Assembly (NCBI GenBank): GCA_026004215.1
Contig: BPIR01000001.1
Coordinates: 1,268,566 to 1,332,565, forward strand
Reading direction: 5' to 3'
DNA: 64,000 nucleotides
From: Candidatus Binatia bacterium
GTDB taxonomy: Bacteria; Desulfobacterota; Binatia; HRBIN30
The position numbers and the translations under genes are program-made. Below are positions 17,893 through 25,844 of the stretch, in pieces (the first letter of the stretch is position 1; every line of letters starts with the position of its first letter). Under the pieces are notes generated by a model that had not been told where the DNA came from, did not search any database, and was given only the letters and a program-made list of their open reading frames with translations.

Positions 17893-20028
17893 GTGGAAAC
17901 TCAGCCAAAACGCATCTTGCTTTGCACGTTAGGTGCGTCGTGGGCCGTTGTGCCAGAAGTCTTCGCGGTCGTCGCACCGCAAGTGCTCGACTTGTTCCAG
18001 CATCACGAGCGGCGCGAGCGCTTGATTGCTGAGGTGCGACGTCGTGGAATCGTTCCCCCGGAGGAGGTCTGGGTGGCCACAACCGGCGGTACAGCCGCGC
18101 AACGCCAAGCATTGACCGACTGCTGGCGCGAAATTCCCGGCGCCCCTCCCCTCCACATTTGGATCGCGCAACAGACGAACGACCTTGGCTCTGCGGCTGA
18201 GTGCGAGGAAATGCGGGAGCTAATCTTTCGACTGGTGCTACATGCGTCCGCCAACGGACGACACGAAGGTCTAGTACTGAGTCTCGCCGGAGGGCGCAAA
18301 ACCATGAGCGCCGATCTCCAGTGGGCTGGAAGTATATTCGGAGCCCGCGCCTGCATTCATGTGATCGATCGGCAGCTCCCTCCTGAGTTCCGGCAGCCCG
18401 AACCGAAACTACTCACCCAGCCGCTTCGCCCGGAACTCGCGAACTGTCTCGAGCCGGTGTTCTTGGGACCGTTTGAGCGCTCGGACCTTCTGGATGCCGG
18501 GATCGAGGACTATCCGGCGCTCGATCCAGCAGATTTCCCCATCGACGGAGAAGTTCTCGCGGAGGAGGAGTCCGTCTATCGAACAATTGGGTGGAACTCT
18601 CACTCATCGTCCGTGGTGGAGGCATGGCAACAGCGCGAGCGCAACCGCGCGCGGATTTATGTCAGTCACTTAAAGAGCCTCCTCGAACAGGAACCACGCA
18701 CGAACTGGTTTGGCTTGTATCGTCTCTCACCCCGAGAAATCGAGCAACTCCGAACGTACCCGGTAAAACCAGAACTACGCCCCTGGCTCGAGAAACTGCC
18801 AAAGGCCGACCTCCACTGTCATTTGGGTGGCGTGCTGGACCTGGAACAACAAAGAGAAGTCGCCCGAGCGGTCTGGGAGCAAGTGTCCCTTCGGGAACGA
18901 AAAGCTGCCCTCGACGCAGTTAAAGTCTGGTATCGAGAGCGCCAGTGGCCCGCAAACTGGAAGCAGTTGCTCGGCCGCGGGCGCGAGCGCTCGGTTAGAG
19001 CTGCTGGGATCCTGTGCACGCTCTCGTTCGACGAACTGTACGAACACCTCTATCAGGTCACCGAACCTCGCGTCGGGCTGCGGACGCGCTCTGGTTTCCG
19101 CGCCTACGAGCAGCCGGGCGACCTCTCGGGCTCCAGTTTGCTTCAATGCGAAGAGGCAGTGCGCGAATACACGCGCCAAGCGTACCGGCGACTGAAACGC
19201 GATGGAGTCCGCTACTGCGAGCTCCGGGCTAGCCCGCACAAGTACTTGACCGACCCTTCCGCCGACTACAACAAGTACGGCGGTGCCCGGCGCTTCTTGG
19301 GTTTGTTCGAAGAGGCCCTGCACAAGGCACAGCAGGAGGATCCCGGGCTCGATGTTCGCCTGCTCATCGTGCTCGATCGGCGTCAACCCTGGGACGCGGG
19401 TGACATTGACTTTATCGTCCGCGCCCACAGCGATCATCGCGAGCTCGTCGTCGGCGTCGACGTCGCCGGAGACGAACAGGTCTCCACCAGTTTCCGGACA
19501 CTCACCCGTCTTTTTCTGCCGGTGTTTCGCAAGTGTTTACCGATCACGATTCACGCTGGCGAAGGAGAAAGTGCGAAAAACATTTGGCAGGCGGTGTATC
19601 GCTTACATGCCGAACGCGTCGGCCACGGTCTCACCCTGCACGAACGACCGGAGCTGGCAAAGCGCCTAAGAGACCGCCGCATCGCAGTAGAACTTTGCCC
19701 CACCAGTAACATCGAAGTGGTAGGTTACTACGATCCCGAATGGGAGGCCACTGGGAGCTGGGCAGAGTACCCGCTGAAGAGCTACCTGAACGAGCTCAAG
19801 CTGGACGTCGTGATCTGCACCGACAACCCGGGTATCTCGCGCACCAACTTGGCTGACGAGTATCTCCGGGCGGCACGCATGTGCGGCGGCATGTCTGTAT
19901 GGCAACTCCTTTCGTTGATGCGGGCGGGTTTCGAACATGCCTTTGTCTCCGCAGAAGACCGAGCTGCACTGCTCCGCCAGTGCGATGGCGAAATCGCGCA
20001 AAAGGTCGCCGAGCTGCTTCGCGCTTGA
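17893..20028 (+). CDS. cad1: CARF-adenosine deaminase fusion (Cad1-type CRISPR ancillary effector)
   Basis: A fusion of about 711 residues. Residues 4-180 look like a CARF ligand-binding domain of the NE0113/Csm6-Csx1 kind: a strand and turn at ILLCTLGASWAVVPEV, then VWVATTGGTAAQ, and the hallmark SLAGGRKTMS at 130-139. Residues about 300-711 are an adenosine-deaminase-type amidohydrolase. The zinc and catalytic residues are present: H308 and H310 in LHCHLGG, H554 and E557 in IHAGEGE, H578 in VGHG, and D644 in CTDNPG, where N645 stands for the second Asp. In the known family, cyclic oligoadenylate binding to CARF switches on deamination of ATP to ITP, stopping phage growth. The GTG start is chosen for GGAGG six bases upstream; ATG at 17848 is an alternative. 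No cas gene or CRISPR array is visible nearby. Fold calls are strong; activator and substrate are by homology. Confidence 0.88.
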   Translation: METQPKRILLCTLGASWAVVPEVFAVVAPQVLDLFQHHERRERLIAEVRRRGIVPPEEVWVATTGGTAAQRQALTDCWREIPGAPPLHIWIAQQTNDLGSAAECEEMRELIFRLVLHASANGRHEGLVLSLAGGRKTMSADLQWAGSIFGARACIHVIDRQLPPEFRQPEPKLLTQPLRPELANCLEPVFLGPFERSDLLDAGIEDYPALDPADFPIDGEVLAEEESVYRTIGWNSHSSSVVEAWQQRERNRARIYVSHLKSLLEQEPRTNWFGLYRLSPREIEQLRTYPVKPELRPWLEKLPKADLHCHLGGVLDLEQQREVARAVWEQVSLRERKAALDAVKVWYRERQWPANWKQLLGRGRERSVRAAGILCTLSFDELYEHLYQVTEPRVGLRTRSGFRAYEQPGDLSGSSLLQCEEAVREYTRQAYRRLKRDGVRYCELRASPHKYLTDPSADYNKYGGARRFLGLFEEALHKAQQEDPGLDVRLLIVLDRRQPWDAGDIDFIVRAHSDHRELVVGVDVAGDEQVSTSFRTLTRLFLPVFRKCLPITIHAGEGESAKNIWQAVYRLHAERVGHGLTLHERPELAKRLRDRRIAVELCPTSNIEVVGYYDPEWEATGSWAEYPLKSYLNELKLDVVICTDNPGISRTNLADEYLRAARMCGGMSVWQLLSLMRAGFEHAFVSAEDRAALLRQCDGEIAQKVAELLRA

Positions 20029-20149
20029 GGTTGCGGCTGTCCTCGCGGCGCCACACCACACCGCCACTGAAAAGCGAGTCGATTGGAGCCCTTCGAGGTT
20101 CCCCCAGCCCCTTGCAGCTCCATCCCCTTCTTCCTTAGTTTGAGTTCGC

Positions 20150-20692
20150 ATGGCTTTGCGACCCATCCTCAAGTACCCAGATCCAACGTTGAAGCGCGTT
20201 TCCACTCCGGTCGGGAACATTGACGGTCGTGTGCACCAACTCCTCGACGACATGGTGGAAACCATGTACCACGCCCCCGGTATTGGTCTCGCTGCCCCGC
20301 AAGTGGGTGTCAGTGAACGCGTGATTGTCGTGGACGTGGACAAAGAACAAAAGGGCATCGGTTTGGTGAAGCTCATAAACCCCGAAATTCGCGCGCGTGA
20401 GGGATCGATTGTTTTCGAAGAGGGCTGTTTGAGCGTCATCGGATACACGGCGGAAGTTCGTCGTTCCGCCAAAATCCTCGTTCATGCCTGGACTCCTGAG
20501 GAACGAGAAATTGAACTCGAAGCGGAAGGGTTGTTCGCGGTCTGCCTGCAGCATGAGATGGACCACCTGGACGGCAAGCTCTTTTTAGATCGGATCAGTA
20601 GTCTCAAGCGCGACCTCTACCGCCGCCGGCTCAAAAAGTGGATGCGCGAAGGGTTCCCCGAAGAGGTCCTTCAGGCTTCCAGCGGCCTATGA
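20150..20692 (+). CDS. def: Peptide deformylase
   Basis: Removes the formyl group from nascent N-terminal methionine. The 180-residue protein has all three family motifs: GIGLAAPQVG, EGCLSV (metal-binding Cys) and QHEMDHLDGKLF (the two metal-binding His plus catalytic Glu). The ATG gives a standard start, MALRPILKYPDPTLKRVS. It lies 121 bases after the CARF-ADA gene and 12 bases before fmt, its usual operon partner. The C-terminus extends about 15 residues past the last helix of short homologues. Confidence 0.97.
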   Translation: MALRPILKYPDPTLKRVSTPVGNIDGRVHQLLDDMVETMYHAPGIGLAAPQVGVSERVIVVDVDKEQKGIGLVKLINPEIRAREGSIVFEEGCLSVIGYTAEVRRSAKILVHAWTPEEREIELEAEGLFAVCLQHEMDHLDGKLFLDRISSLKRDLYRRRLKKWMREGFPEEVLQASSGL

Positions 20693-20704
20693 AGTTCACT
20701 GCCC

Positions 20705-21703
20705 GTGCGCTCCCCCGCTGAGACCCGCCGGCCGCAAGAAATTCCCACCGGCTGGCGCATTGTCTTTTTCGGTACGCCAGAGTTCGCGGTCGCCTCGCTC
20801 CGAGCTTTGGTGGAGGCTGGCGAGAACGTGGTGGGCGTGGTCACCCAGCCCGACAAGCCCGCGGGGCGAGGCCGGCGCACTACGGCGCCACCTGTCAAAC
20901 AGTATTCCCTCCAACTCGGCTTGCCGGTGATCCAGCCCCAGAAGATCCGCAACAACCCGGAATTCGTCGCGCTACTCCGTCGCTGGGCGCCGGATGTGAT
21001 CGTGGTCGTCGCCTACGGAAAAATTTTGCCTCCCGACATCTTGGCACTCCCGCCTCACGGCTGCATCAATGTGCACGCGTCGCTGCTACCCCGTTACCGC
21101 GGCGCGGCTCCCATCCAATGGGCACTCATCCGCGGCGAAACCCGAACTGGAATCAGTGTTATGCTCATGACGGAAGAGATGGACGCGGGCCCCGTTTTGC
21201 TCCAGTGTCCGCTCACTATCGAACCGGAGGAAACCTATGGCGAACTCGAAAAGCGCTTAGCGGAGCTCGGAGCTACTTGCCTCTTGCGCGCCTTGCGTGG
21301 CTGGCGCGCGGCCACAATCCAAGCACAGCCGCAGGATACCACCCAAGTTACCTTCGCGCCTCCGATTACCAAGGACATGGGACAAATTGACTGGAGTCGC
21401 CCGGCTGAGGAAGTTGCACGGTGGATCCGCGGGCTGAGTCCCAATCCCGGCGCGTACTTCACCTGGGAGGGGAAACGAGTCAAAGTCTACCGTGCTCGCG
21501 CGCACGAAAAGACCGCATCCCCCTCCTTGGGTCCCGCGGGAACGGTCGTGTCTGTGGAGCCCACGCTTATGGTGGCTTGCGGGCGTGGCGTGCTCGAACT
21601 GGTGGAAGTCCAACTGGAAGGACGCCGCCGGGCGAGCGGCAGCGAGGTTGCTCGCGGGTTACGCTGGCGCCCTGGCCAGGAGCTCGCGGAAACGTCGACA
21701 TGA
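20705..21703 (+). CDS. fmt: Methionyl-tRNA formyltransferase
   Basis: Transfers formyl from 10-formyl-tetrahydrofolate to initiator Met-tRNA. The 332-residue protein begins after a short basic leader with WRIVFFGTPEFAVASLRALV. It carries the catalytic-loop signature HGCINVHASLLPRYRGAAPIQWALIRGE, including the SLLPxYRGxAPI block. The C-terminal OB-like domain starts near PNPGAYFTWEGKRVKVYRAR. The start is GTG at 20705; the leader of about 18 residues is slightly longer than usual. It overlaps rsmB by ATGA at its end. Confidence 0.96.
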   Translation: MRSPAETRRPQEIPTGWRIVFFGTPEFAVASLRALVEAGENVVGVVTQPDKPAGRGRRTTAPPVKQYSLQLGLPVIQPQKIRNNPEFVALLRRWAPDVIVVVAYGKILPPDILALPPHGCINVHASLLPRYRGAAPIQWALIRGETRTGISVMLMTEEMDAGPVLLQCPLTIEPEETYGELEKRLAELGATCLLRALRGWRAATIQAQPQDTTQVTFAPPITKDMGQIDWSRPAEEVARWIRGLSPNPGAYFTWEGKRVKVYRARAHEKTASPSLGPAGTVVSVEPTLMVACGRGVLELVEVQLEGRRRASGSEVARGLRWRPGQELAETST

Positions 21704-23085
21704 GTGCTCCGCGCACGCCTCCTCCGCCCGACCCCCGGGGTATCGCCTGGCAGGTTCTCCGGCGGGTCGAAGCGGGCGCGTACTCGGATGTCGTCCTCGG
21801 ACAAACGTTGGCCCGAGTTGCGTTGCTCCCGAAGGATCGGGCTTTGACTGTACGCCTGGTGTACGGAACCCTCGCTTGGCAACTTTATCTCGATCACCTG
21901 CTCGCGGGGTTTACCCACCGGCCCTTGGCGGACCTCGATAGCGCAATCCGCATCTTACTGCGGCTTGCCATGTTTCAAATTTGTTTTCTGGATAAGGTCC
22001 CTACGTTTGCGGCGGTCGACACGGCGGTACGCCTAGCCAAGGGCTACCGGCACGGAGCGGCTACCAGCTTCGTAAACGCCGTGCTGCGCCGCGCCGCCGA
22101 GGGCTGGAAGAGTGTTCCTTTGCCCGCCCGCGACCGAGACCCGATCGGCTATTTGAGCGTCCGTTACTCCCATCCCCGCTGGATCGTAGAGACATGGATG
22201 CAGGAGTACGGCGCCGAGGCCACCGAGGCACTTTTACGAGCGAACAACGAACCCGCACCGACGGTGTTGCGGGCAAATCGGCTGCGCACGACGCGAGACG
22301 CCTTGATCACCATGTTCCGTGAACGCTCTCTGGACGCTTGCCCGGGGCAATACGCCCCAGAGTCTATCGTGGTCAGCGGTTTCGATCCTTTGAATGATCC
22401 CTTGTACAGGCAGGGTTTGTACTCTTTGCAGGGGGAAGCGGCACAACTGGTCGGCTACCTTTTGAATCCGCAACCCGGCGAATCCGTTCTCGACCTGTGC
22501 GCGGCGCCAGGCGGGAAAACAACGCACTTGGCGGAACTCATGCACGGTCGTGGCCGGATCGTGGCGGTGGATACGCAGCGCAAGGGTTTGGACCAACTGC
22601 GACGGGAGTGCAACCGACTCGGCATCGATTGCGTTGCCCCGTACGTCGCCGACGCGCGCACCTGGCAACCAAAAGATTTGCCGGCCTTTGATCGGGTGCT
22701 GGTGGACGCACCCTGCAGCGGGCTCGGCACGCTCCGCCAACACCCCGAGATTCGCTGGCGGCGAACACCCGCATCCGTGCGCGAACTCTCCCGACTGCAA
22801 AGGGACTTACTAGCCCAAGCGGCAAAATGGGTGCGGCCCGGGGGAGTGCTGTTGTACGTGACCTGCACAATGCTGCGAGCCGAAAACGAGGAAGTCGTCA
22901 CTGACTTTCTCGGCCGCGAGCGCACATTCACACTGGAACGGCCCGACCCATCTCTGCCCCCGAGCGCGTACGCGTTGATCGATAGTCACGGGTTTTTTCG
23001 CACGGCCCCGCATCTCCACGGACTCGACGGCTTTTTTGCGGCGCGGTTGCGGCGCTCCGATGGTCAAGGTAACGTGCCGGCGTGA
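21700..23085 (+). CDS. rsmB: 16S rRNA (cytosine-967-C5)-methyltransferase
   Basis: Methylates C967 of 16S rRNA. The 461-residue protein has an N-terminal NusB-like helical RNA-binding domain (IAWQVLRRVEAGAYSDVVL to about residue 150) and a Rossmann methyltransferase domain. The SAM site is VLDLCAAPGGKTTHLAEL. The two cysteines of the RsmB/Nop2 mechanism are in VDAPCSGLGTLRQHPEIRW and LLYVTCTM. The ATG start overlaps the fmt stop, so the two are coupled. It overlaps rpe by GTGA. The order def-fmt-rsmB is widespread in bacteria. Confidence 0.95.
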   Translation: MSAPRTPPPPDPRGIAWQVLRRVEAGAYSDVVLGQTLARVALLPKDRALTVRLVYGTLAWQLYLDHLLAGFTHRPLADLDSAIRILLRLAMFQICFLDKVPTFAAVDTAVRLAKGYRHGAATSFVNAVLRRAAEGWKSVPLPARDRDPIGYLSVRYSHPRWIVETWMQEYGAEATEALLRANNEPAPTVLRANRLRTTRDALITMFRERSLDACPGQYAPESIVVSGFDPLNDPLYRQGLYSLQGEAAQLVGYLLNPQPGESVLDLCAAPGGKTTHLAELMHGRGRIVAVDTQRKGLDQLRRECNRLGIDCVAPYVADARTWQPKDLPAFDRVLVDAPCSGLGTLRQHPEIRWRRTPASVRELSRLQRDLLAQAAKWVRPGGVLLYVTCTMLRAENEEVVTDFLGRERTFTLERPDPSLPPSAYALIDSHGFFRTAPHLHGLDGFFAARLRRSDGQGNVPA

Positions 23086-23762
23086 TTCGAATTGCAGCTT
23101 CTATCTTGTCTGCGGATTTTGCCCGCTTAGGGGAGGAGGTCGAGGCGGTCACTCGCGCCGGCGCAGACTGGATCCATGTCGATGTGATGGATGGACATTT
23201 CGTTCCGAACTTAACGATTGGACCCGACGTCGTCCGCGCGGTGAGGCGCCATACACCGTTGCCGCTCGATACACACTTAATGATCGAACATCCGGAGCGT
23301 TTCATCGATGCGTTTGCCGCTGCTGGCAGCGACTACATCTCGATCCATGCCGAAGTGACCCCGGAACCACGGCCACTCATTGAGCGCATTCGGGACCTCG
23401 GGAAGCATCCGGCTATCGTGGTCAATCCCGAAACACCCGTGACACGCGTTTTTCCGGTGCTGGAAGCTGTGGACATGCTGCTCATCATGAGCGTCCACCC
23501 CGGCTTCGCTGCTCAGGCCTTTATCGAGGGCACGCTCGAAAAAATTCGTGCGGCCAACGAGTTCCGCAAGCGCAACGGACTGGCTTTCTTGATCGAAGTG
23601 GACGGCGGCATCAAGGTTCACAACGCCGCACTCGTCGCCGCGGCCGGAGCGGACGTCCTAGTCTCTGGCTCGGGCATTTTCTCAACCGGGGATTACGCCG
23701 CTACGATTGCGGAAATGCGACGGCAGGCAGAATTGGCGTCTCGCCGCGCAGCAACAACGTAG
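23082..23762 (+). CDS. rpe: Ribulose-phosphate 3-epimerase
   Basis: Interconverts ribulose 5-phosphate and xylulose 5-phosphate in the pentose phosphate pathway. A TIM barrel of 226 residues with the expected blocks IAASILSADFARLGEEV, WIHVDVMDGHFVPNLTIGP, DTHLMIEHPERFI, MSVHPGFAAQAFI, EVDGGIKVHNA and SGSGIFS. Metal-binding His/Asp residues are in HVDVMDGHF, THLM and VDGG. The GTG start overlaps the rsmB stop. It is the last gene of the def-fmt-rsmB-rpe unit. Confidence 0.96.
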   Translation: MIRIAASILSADFARLGEEVEAVTRAGADWIHVDVMDGHFVPNLTIGPDVVRAVRRHTPLPLDTHLMIEHPERFIDAFAAAGSDYISIHAEVTPEPRPLIERIRDLGKHPAIVVNPETPVTRVFPVLEAVDMLLIMSVHPGFAAQAFIEGTLEKIRAANEFRKRNGLAFLIEVDGGIKVHNAALVAAAGADVLVSGSGIFSTGDYAATIAEMRRQAELASRRAATT

Positions 23763-23915
23763 GCCGGCGACTAGTTGTTCGAGGCACTTCCCTCGGGGCA
23801 CAATGCGCGGTGATGGTTCTCTAGGTTGTCTGCATTCGTGCCATCGTTGCAAATTTGGGGCTCTATGTTATGAGCGCGCGTCGGTCGTTTTCGCCGGTTC
23901 AACATCGCGCAGCGG

Positions 23916-23992
23916 CGGGGTGTAGCTCAGACTGGTAGAGCGCACGGTTCGGGACCGTGAGGTCGCTGGTTCAAGTCCAGTCACCCCGACCA
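23916..23992 (+). tRNA. tRNA-Pro (anticodon CGG)
   Basis: A complete cloverleaf. The acceptor stem CGGGGTG pairs with CACCCCG, and the D arm contains AGCTCAGACTGGTAGAGC. The anticodon stem CACGG/CCGTG encloses loop TTCGGGA (anticodon CGG, reading CCG). The T arm has GGTTCAAGTCC. The discriminator base is A and CCA is encoded in the DNA. Confidence 0.96.
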
Positions 23993-24052
23993 TTATTGTT
24001 TGTCTTTTCCCCTCCAATGCTAGAGCCGAGCCTACGGATCGCTGCTACGACA

Positions 24053-25069
24053 ATGCCCATCCGCACTTGGCACGGGCTCAAGCACGCGTTCCTATACGCC
24101 GGGGTGTACGGGCTCGTGGCGTTGGCGTTCCTTGAATTCAGCAGTGGGCTCGCATGGGCGACCACAGCAATTATAACGGGGACGGAGTGGGTGTTCGTAC
24201 GGCGTGGACCCGGCAACCAGTTTCCCCCGTTTGCGCGCATTCCCAGCGGAAGTACGGTCGAGGTTCAGGAAGTGCGCGACGATTGGGCACAGATCATCAC
24301 TGCGAGCGGCCAGGTCGGTTTTATCCACGTGCGTTTCCTTTCCTTCCCCGAGCAGCCGCAGCGCTATATGAGCACCCCGACGCCGCTCTCGACACCCCAT
24401 TCGCGTGTGGCACCGCCTAGTCCTGCTGTCAGAGCAAGCCCCACTTCGTTACCTCCAACCCGGGAAACCGCACCTCCGGCTCCGACGCGCACCCCGACGT
24501 CCACGCGCACATTTCGCCCAACGCGTACACCGCGGCCGACCCGCTCCCCGACGCCCACGCGTACCCTGACTGCGACTCGTTCTCCAAGCCCTACGCGGAC
24601 ATCGAGCCCCACGAGAACGGCAGCGATGCCGGGTGCACGAACCGAAGCCCCGATCGAGACACCGCTCAAAAGCGCTCCCTCTGCTTCGCCCAGTCCTACG
24701 GGCATCGGCGTTTACGACGCAACCCAGGAAAAGATCAGAGACATCGAGGCCGAACTGCTGGCAACCCGTCAAGAACTTGCGAGTTGTCGGCAACAAAACG
24801 CTTCCGCTTCGCTATCGAGCTGCCCGCACGAGTTGCGCGAAGAGCTGATGCGACTCCGTGCGGCGATCGAGCGGGATCGTTCCGGTGAGGGTGTCACGGC
24901 CGCGCTATCCGACACTCCCCAAGATGTCGGGCAAGCGTCTTCTGACAATCACGTCATTACGCCCTTTATGGTCTTTCTCGCCGTGTTTGGGTTCGTTATC
25001 GGCTGGATTGGCGGTAGCCGGTATACCCGCCGCGTGGAGCAAAGAAGGCGCTGGCGACTGCGCTTTTAA
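24053..25069 (+). CDS. SH3-domain envelope protein with Thr/Pro-rich linker (YgiM-like layout)
   Basis: About 338 residues. An N-terminal signal sequence or anchor (HAFLYAGVYGLVALAFLEFSSGLAWA) is followed by a bacterial SH3 domain (TEWVFVRRGPGNQFPPFARIPSGS, VEVQEVRDDWAQI). Next comes a low-complexity linker of about 85 residues of the TPTRTPT type, and then a coiled coil (KIRDIEAELLATRQELASCRQQN). A C-terminal membrane helix (FMVFLAVFGFVIGWIGG) ends in a basic tail. E. coli YgiM has the same order without the long linker. A periplasm-spanning or wall-binding role is inferred. The start is uncertain: ATG 24053 is used, ATG 24017 is possible. It follows the tRNA directly and abuts plsY. Confidence 0.75.
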   Translation: MPIRTWHGLKHAFLYAGVYGLVALAFLEFSSGLAWATTAIITGTEWVFVRRGPGNQFPPFARIPSGSTVEVQEVRDDWAQIITASGQVGFIHVRFLSFPEQPQRYMSTPTPLSTPHSRVAPPSPAVRASPTSLPPTRETAPPAPTRTPTSTRTFRPTRTPRPTRSPTPTRTLTATRSPSPTRTSSPTRTAAMPGARTEAPIETPLKSAPSASPSPTGIGVYDATQEKIRDIEAELLATRQELASCRQQNASASLSSCPHELREELMRLRAAIERDRSGEGVTAALSDTPQDVGQASSDNHVITPFMVFLAVFGFVIGWIGGSRYTRRVEQRRRWRLRF

Positions 25070-25669
25070 ATGAACGGTTCGCCTCTTTGGTTCTTTGTCG
25101 GGTTCGCGTTCGGGAGCATTCCATTTGGCTGGCTTCTGGGGCGGGCTCGGGGAGTCGACGTGCGACACCTAGGCAGCGGCAATATCGGAGCCACCAACGT
25201 GGGGCGAACGCTGGGCTGGCTTGCCGGACTGTTCACCTTGGTTGGCGATGCCACCAAAGGCGCACTACCGGCGTTTCTGGCTCAGTCCGTCGGACCAGCG
25301 CCTTGGGCGCCAGCGTTTGCGGCGTGCGGAGCCGTATGTGGCCACGTGTTTTGCCCATTTTTGGGTTTTCGTGGCGGCAAGGGTGTGGCGACAGCGGCTG
25401 GGGCTATGCTCATCCTGGCACCGAAACCGCTGCTTGTATCCGCAGCGAGCTTCGCCGTGGTTACCTACTTCACCGGTTATGTTTCCGCAGGCTCCCTCAC
25501 CGGGGCAGCCTTGCTACCGATTTTCTGCTGGGCTTGGAGCCTACCGAACCCGACCTTGCTCTCGGCTTGCTTGTGCTCGGGACTTGTCTGGTTGCGACAT
25601 CGCGACAATCTATACCGCCTGGCCAACGGCACCGAGCCTAAACTGAGGCTTCGTCGCCCGCCAACCTAA
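25070..25669 (+). CDS. plsY: Acyl-phosphate:glycerol-3-phosphate acyltransferase PlsY
   Basis: Makes lysophosphatidic acid from acyl phosphate and glycerol 3-phosphate at the inner membrane. The 199-residue, five-helix protein has the family's three loops: an N-terminal FAFGSIPFGWLLGR helix, DVRHLGSGNIGATNVGRTLG, and GHVFCPFLGFRGGKGVATAAG. The last conserved part is LVWLRHRDNLYRLANGTEPK. It begins directly after the TAA of the SH3-protein gene, with no spacer, so translation is probably coupled. Confidence 0.95.
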   Translation: MNGSPLWFFVGFAFGSIPFGWLLGRARGVDVRHLGSGNIGATNVGRTLGWLAGLFTLVGDATKGALPAFLAQSVGPAPWAPAFAACGAVCGHVFCPFLGFRGGKGVATAAGAMLILAPKPLLVSAASFAVVTYFTGYVSAGSLTGAALLPIFCWAWSLPNPTLLSACLCSGLVWLRHRDNLYRLANGTEPKLRLRRPPT

Positions 25670-25776
25670 CGGGCAGGTGTCGCATAACTCAGCAATGCCT
25701 GTTCTTTGAGCAGCAGGTTGCGCAAGGAAGCGCACATGAAAAGGGGGCCAGTGTCGCCCATGCCGGGTGCACCACT

Positions 25777-25792
25777 TGGCTTGGGGTTTGCT
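25777..25792 (+). promoter_or_regulatory. Sigma-54 promoter of amt-glnB-glnA
   Basis: TGGCTTGGGGTTTGCT matches the -24/-12 consensus TGGCACG-N4-TTGCW with the required 12-base GG-to-GC step. Only two core positions differ. The predicted transcript start is near 25803, about 40 bases before the amt start codon. This fits nitrogen-limitation control through an NtrC-type activator, although no clear enhancer site was found. Confidence 0.7.
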
Positions 25793-25844
25793 CTCCCAAA
25801 CACGAGTAACCCGAATTCACAGAACACGAGAGCGAGGAGAGCAA

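Noticed and set aside
17669..20149. CRISPR repeats or cas genes beside the CARF-ADA gene
   Set aside because: No regularly spaced repeats and no Cas-like frames were found in the flanks; the neighbours are priA, def and fmt.
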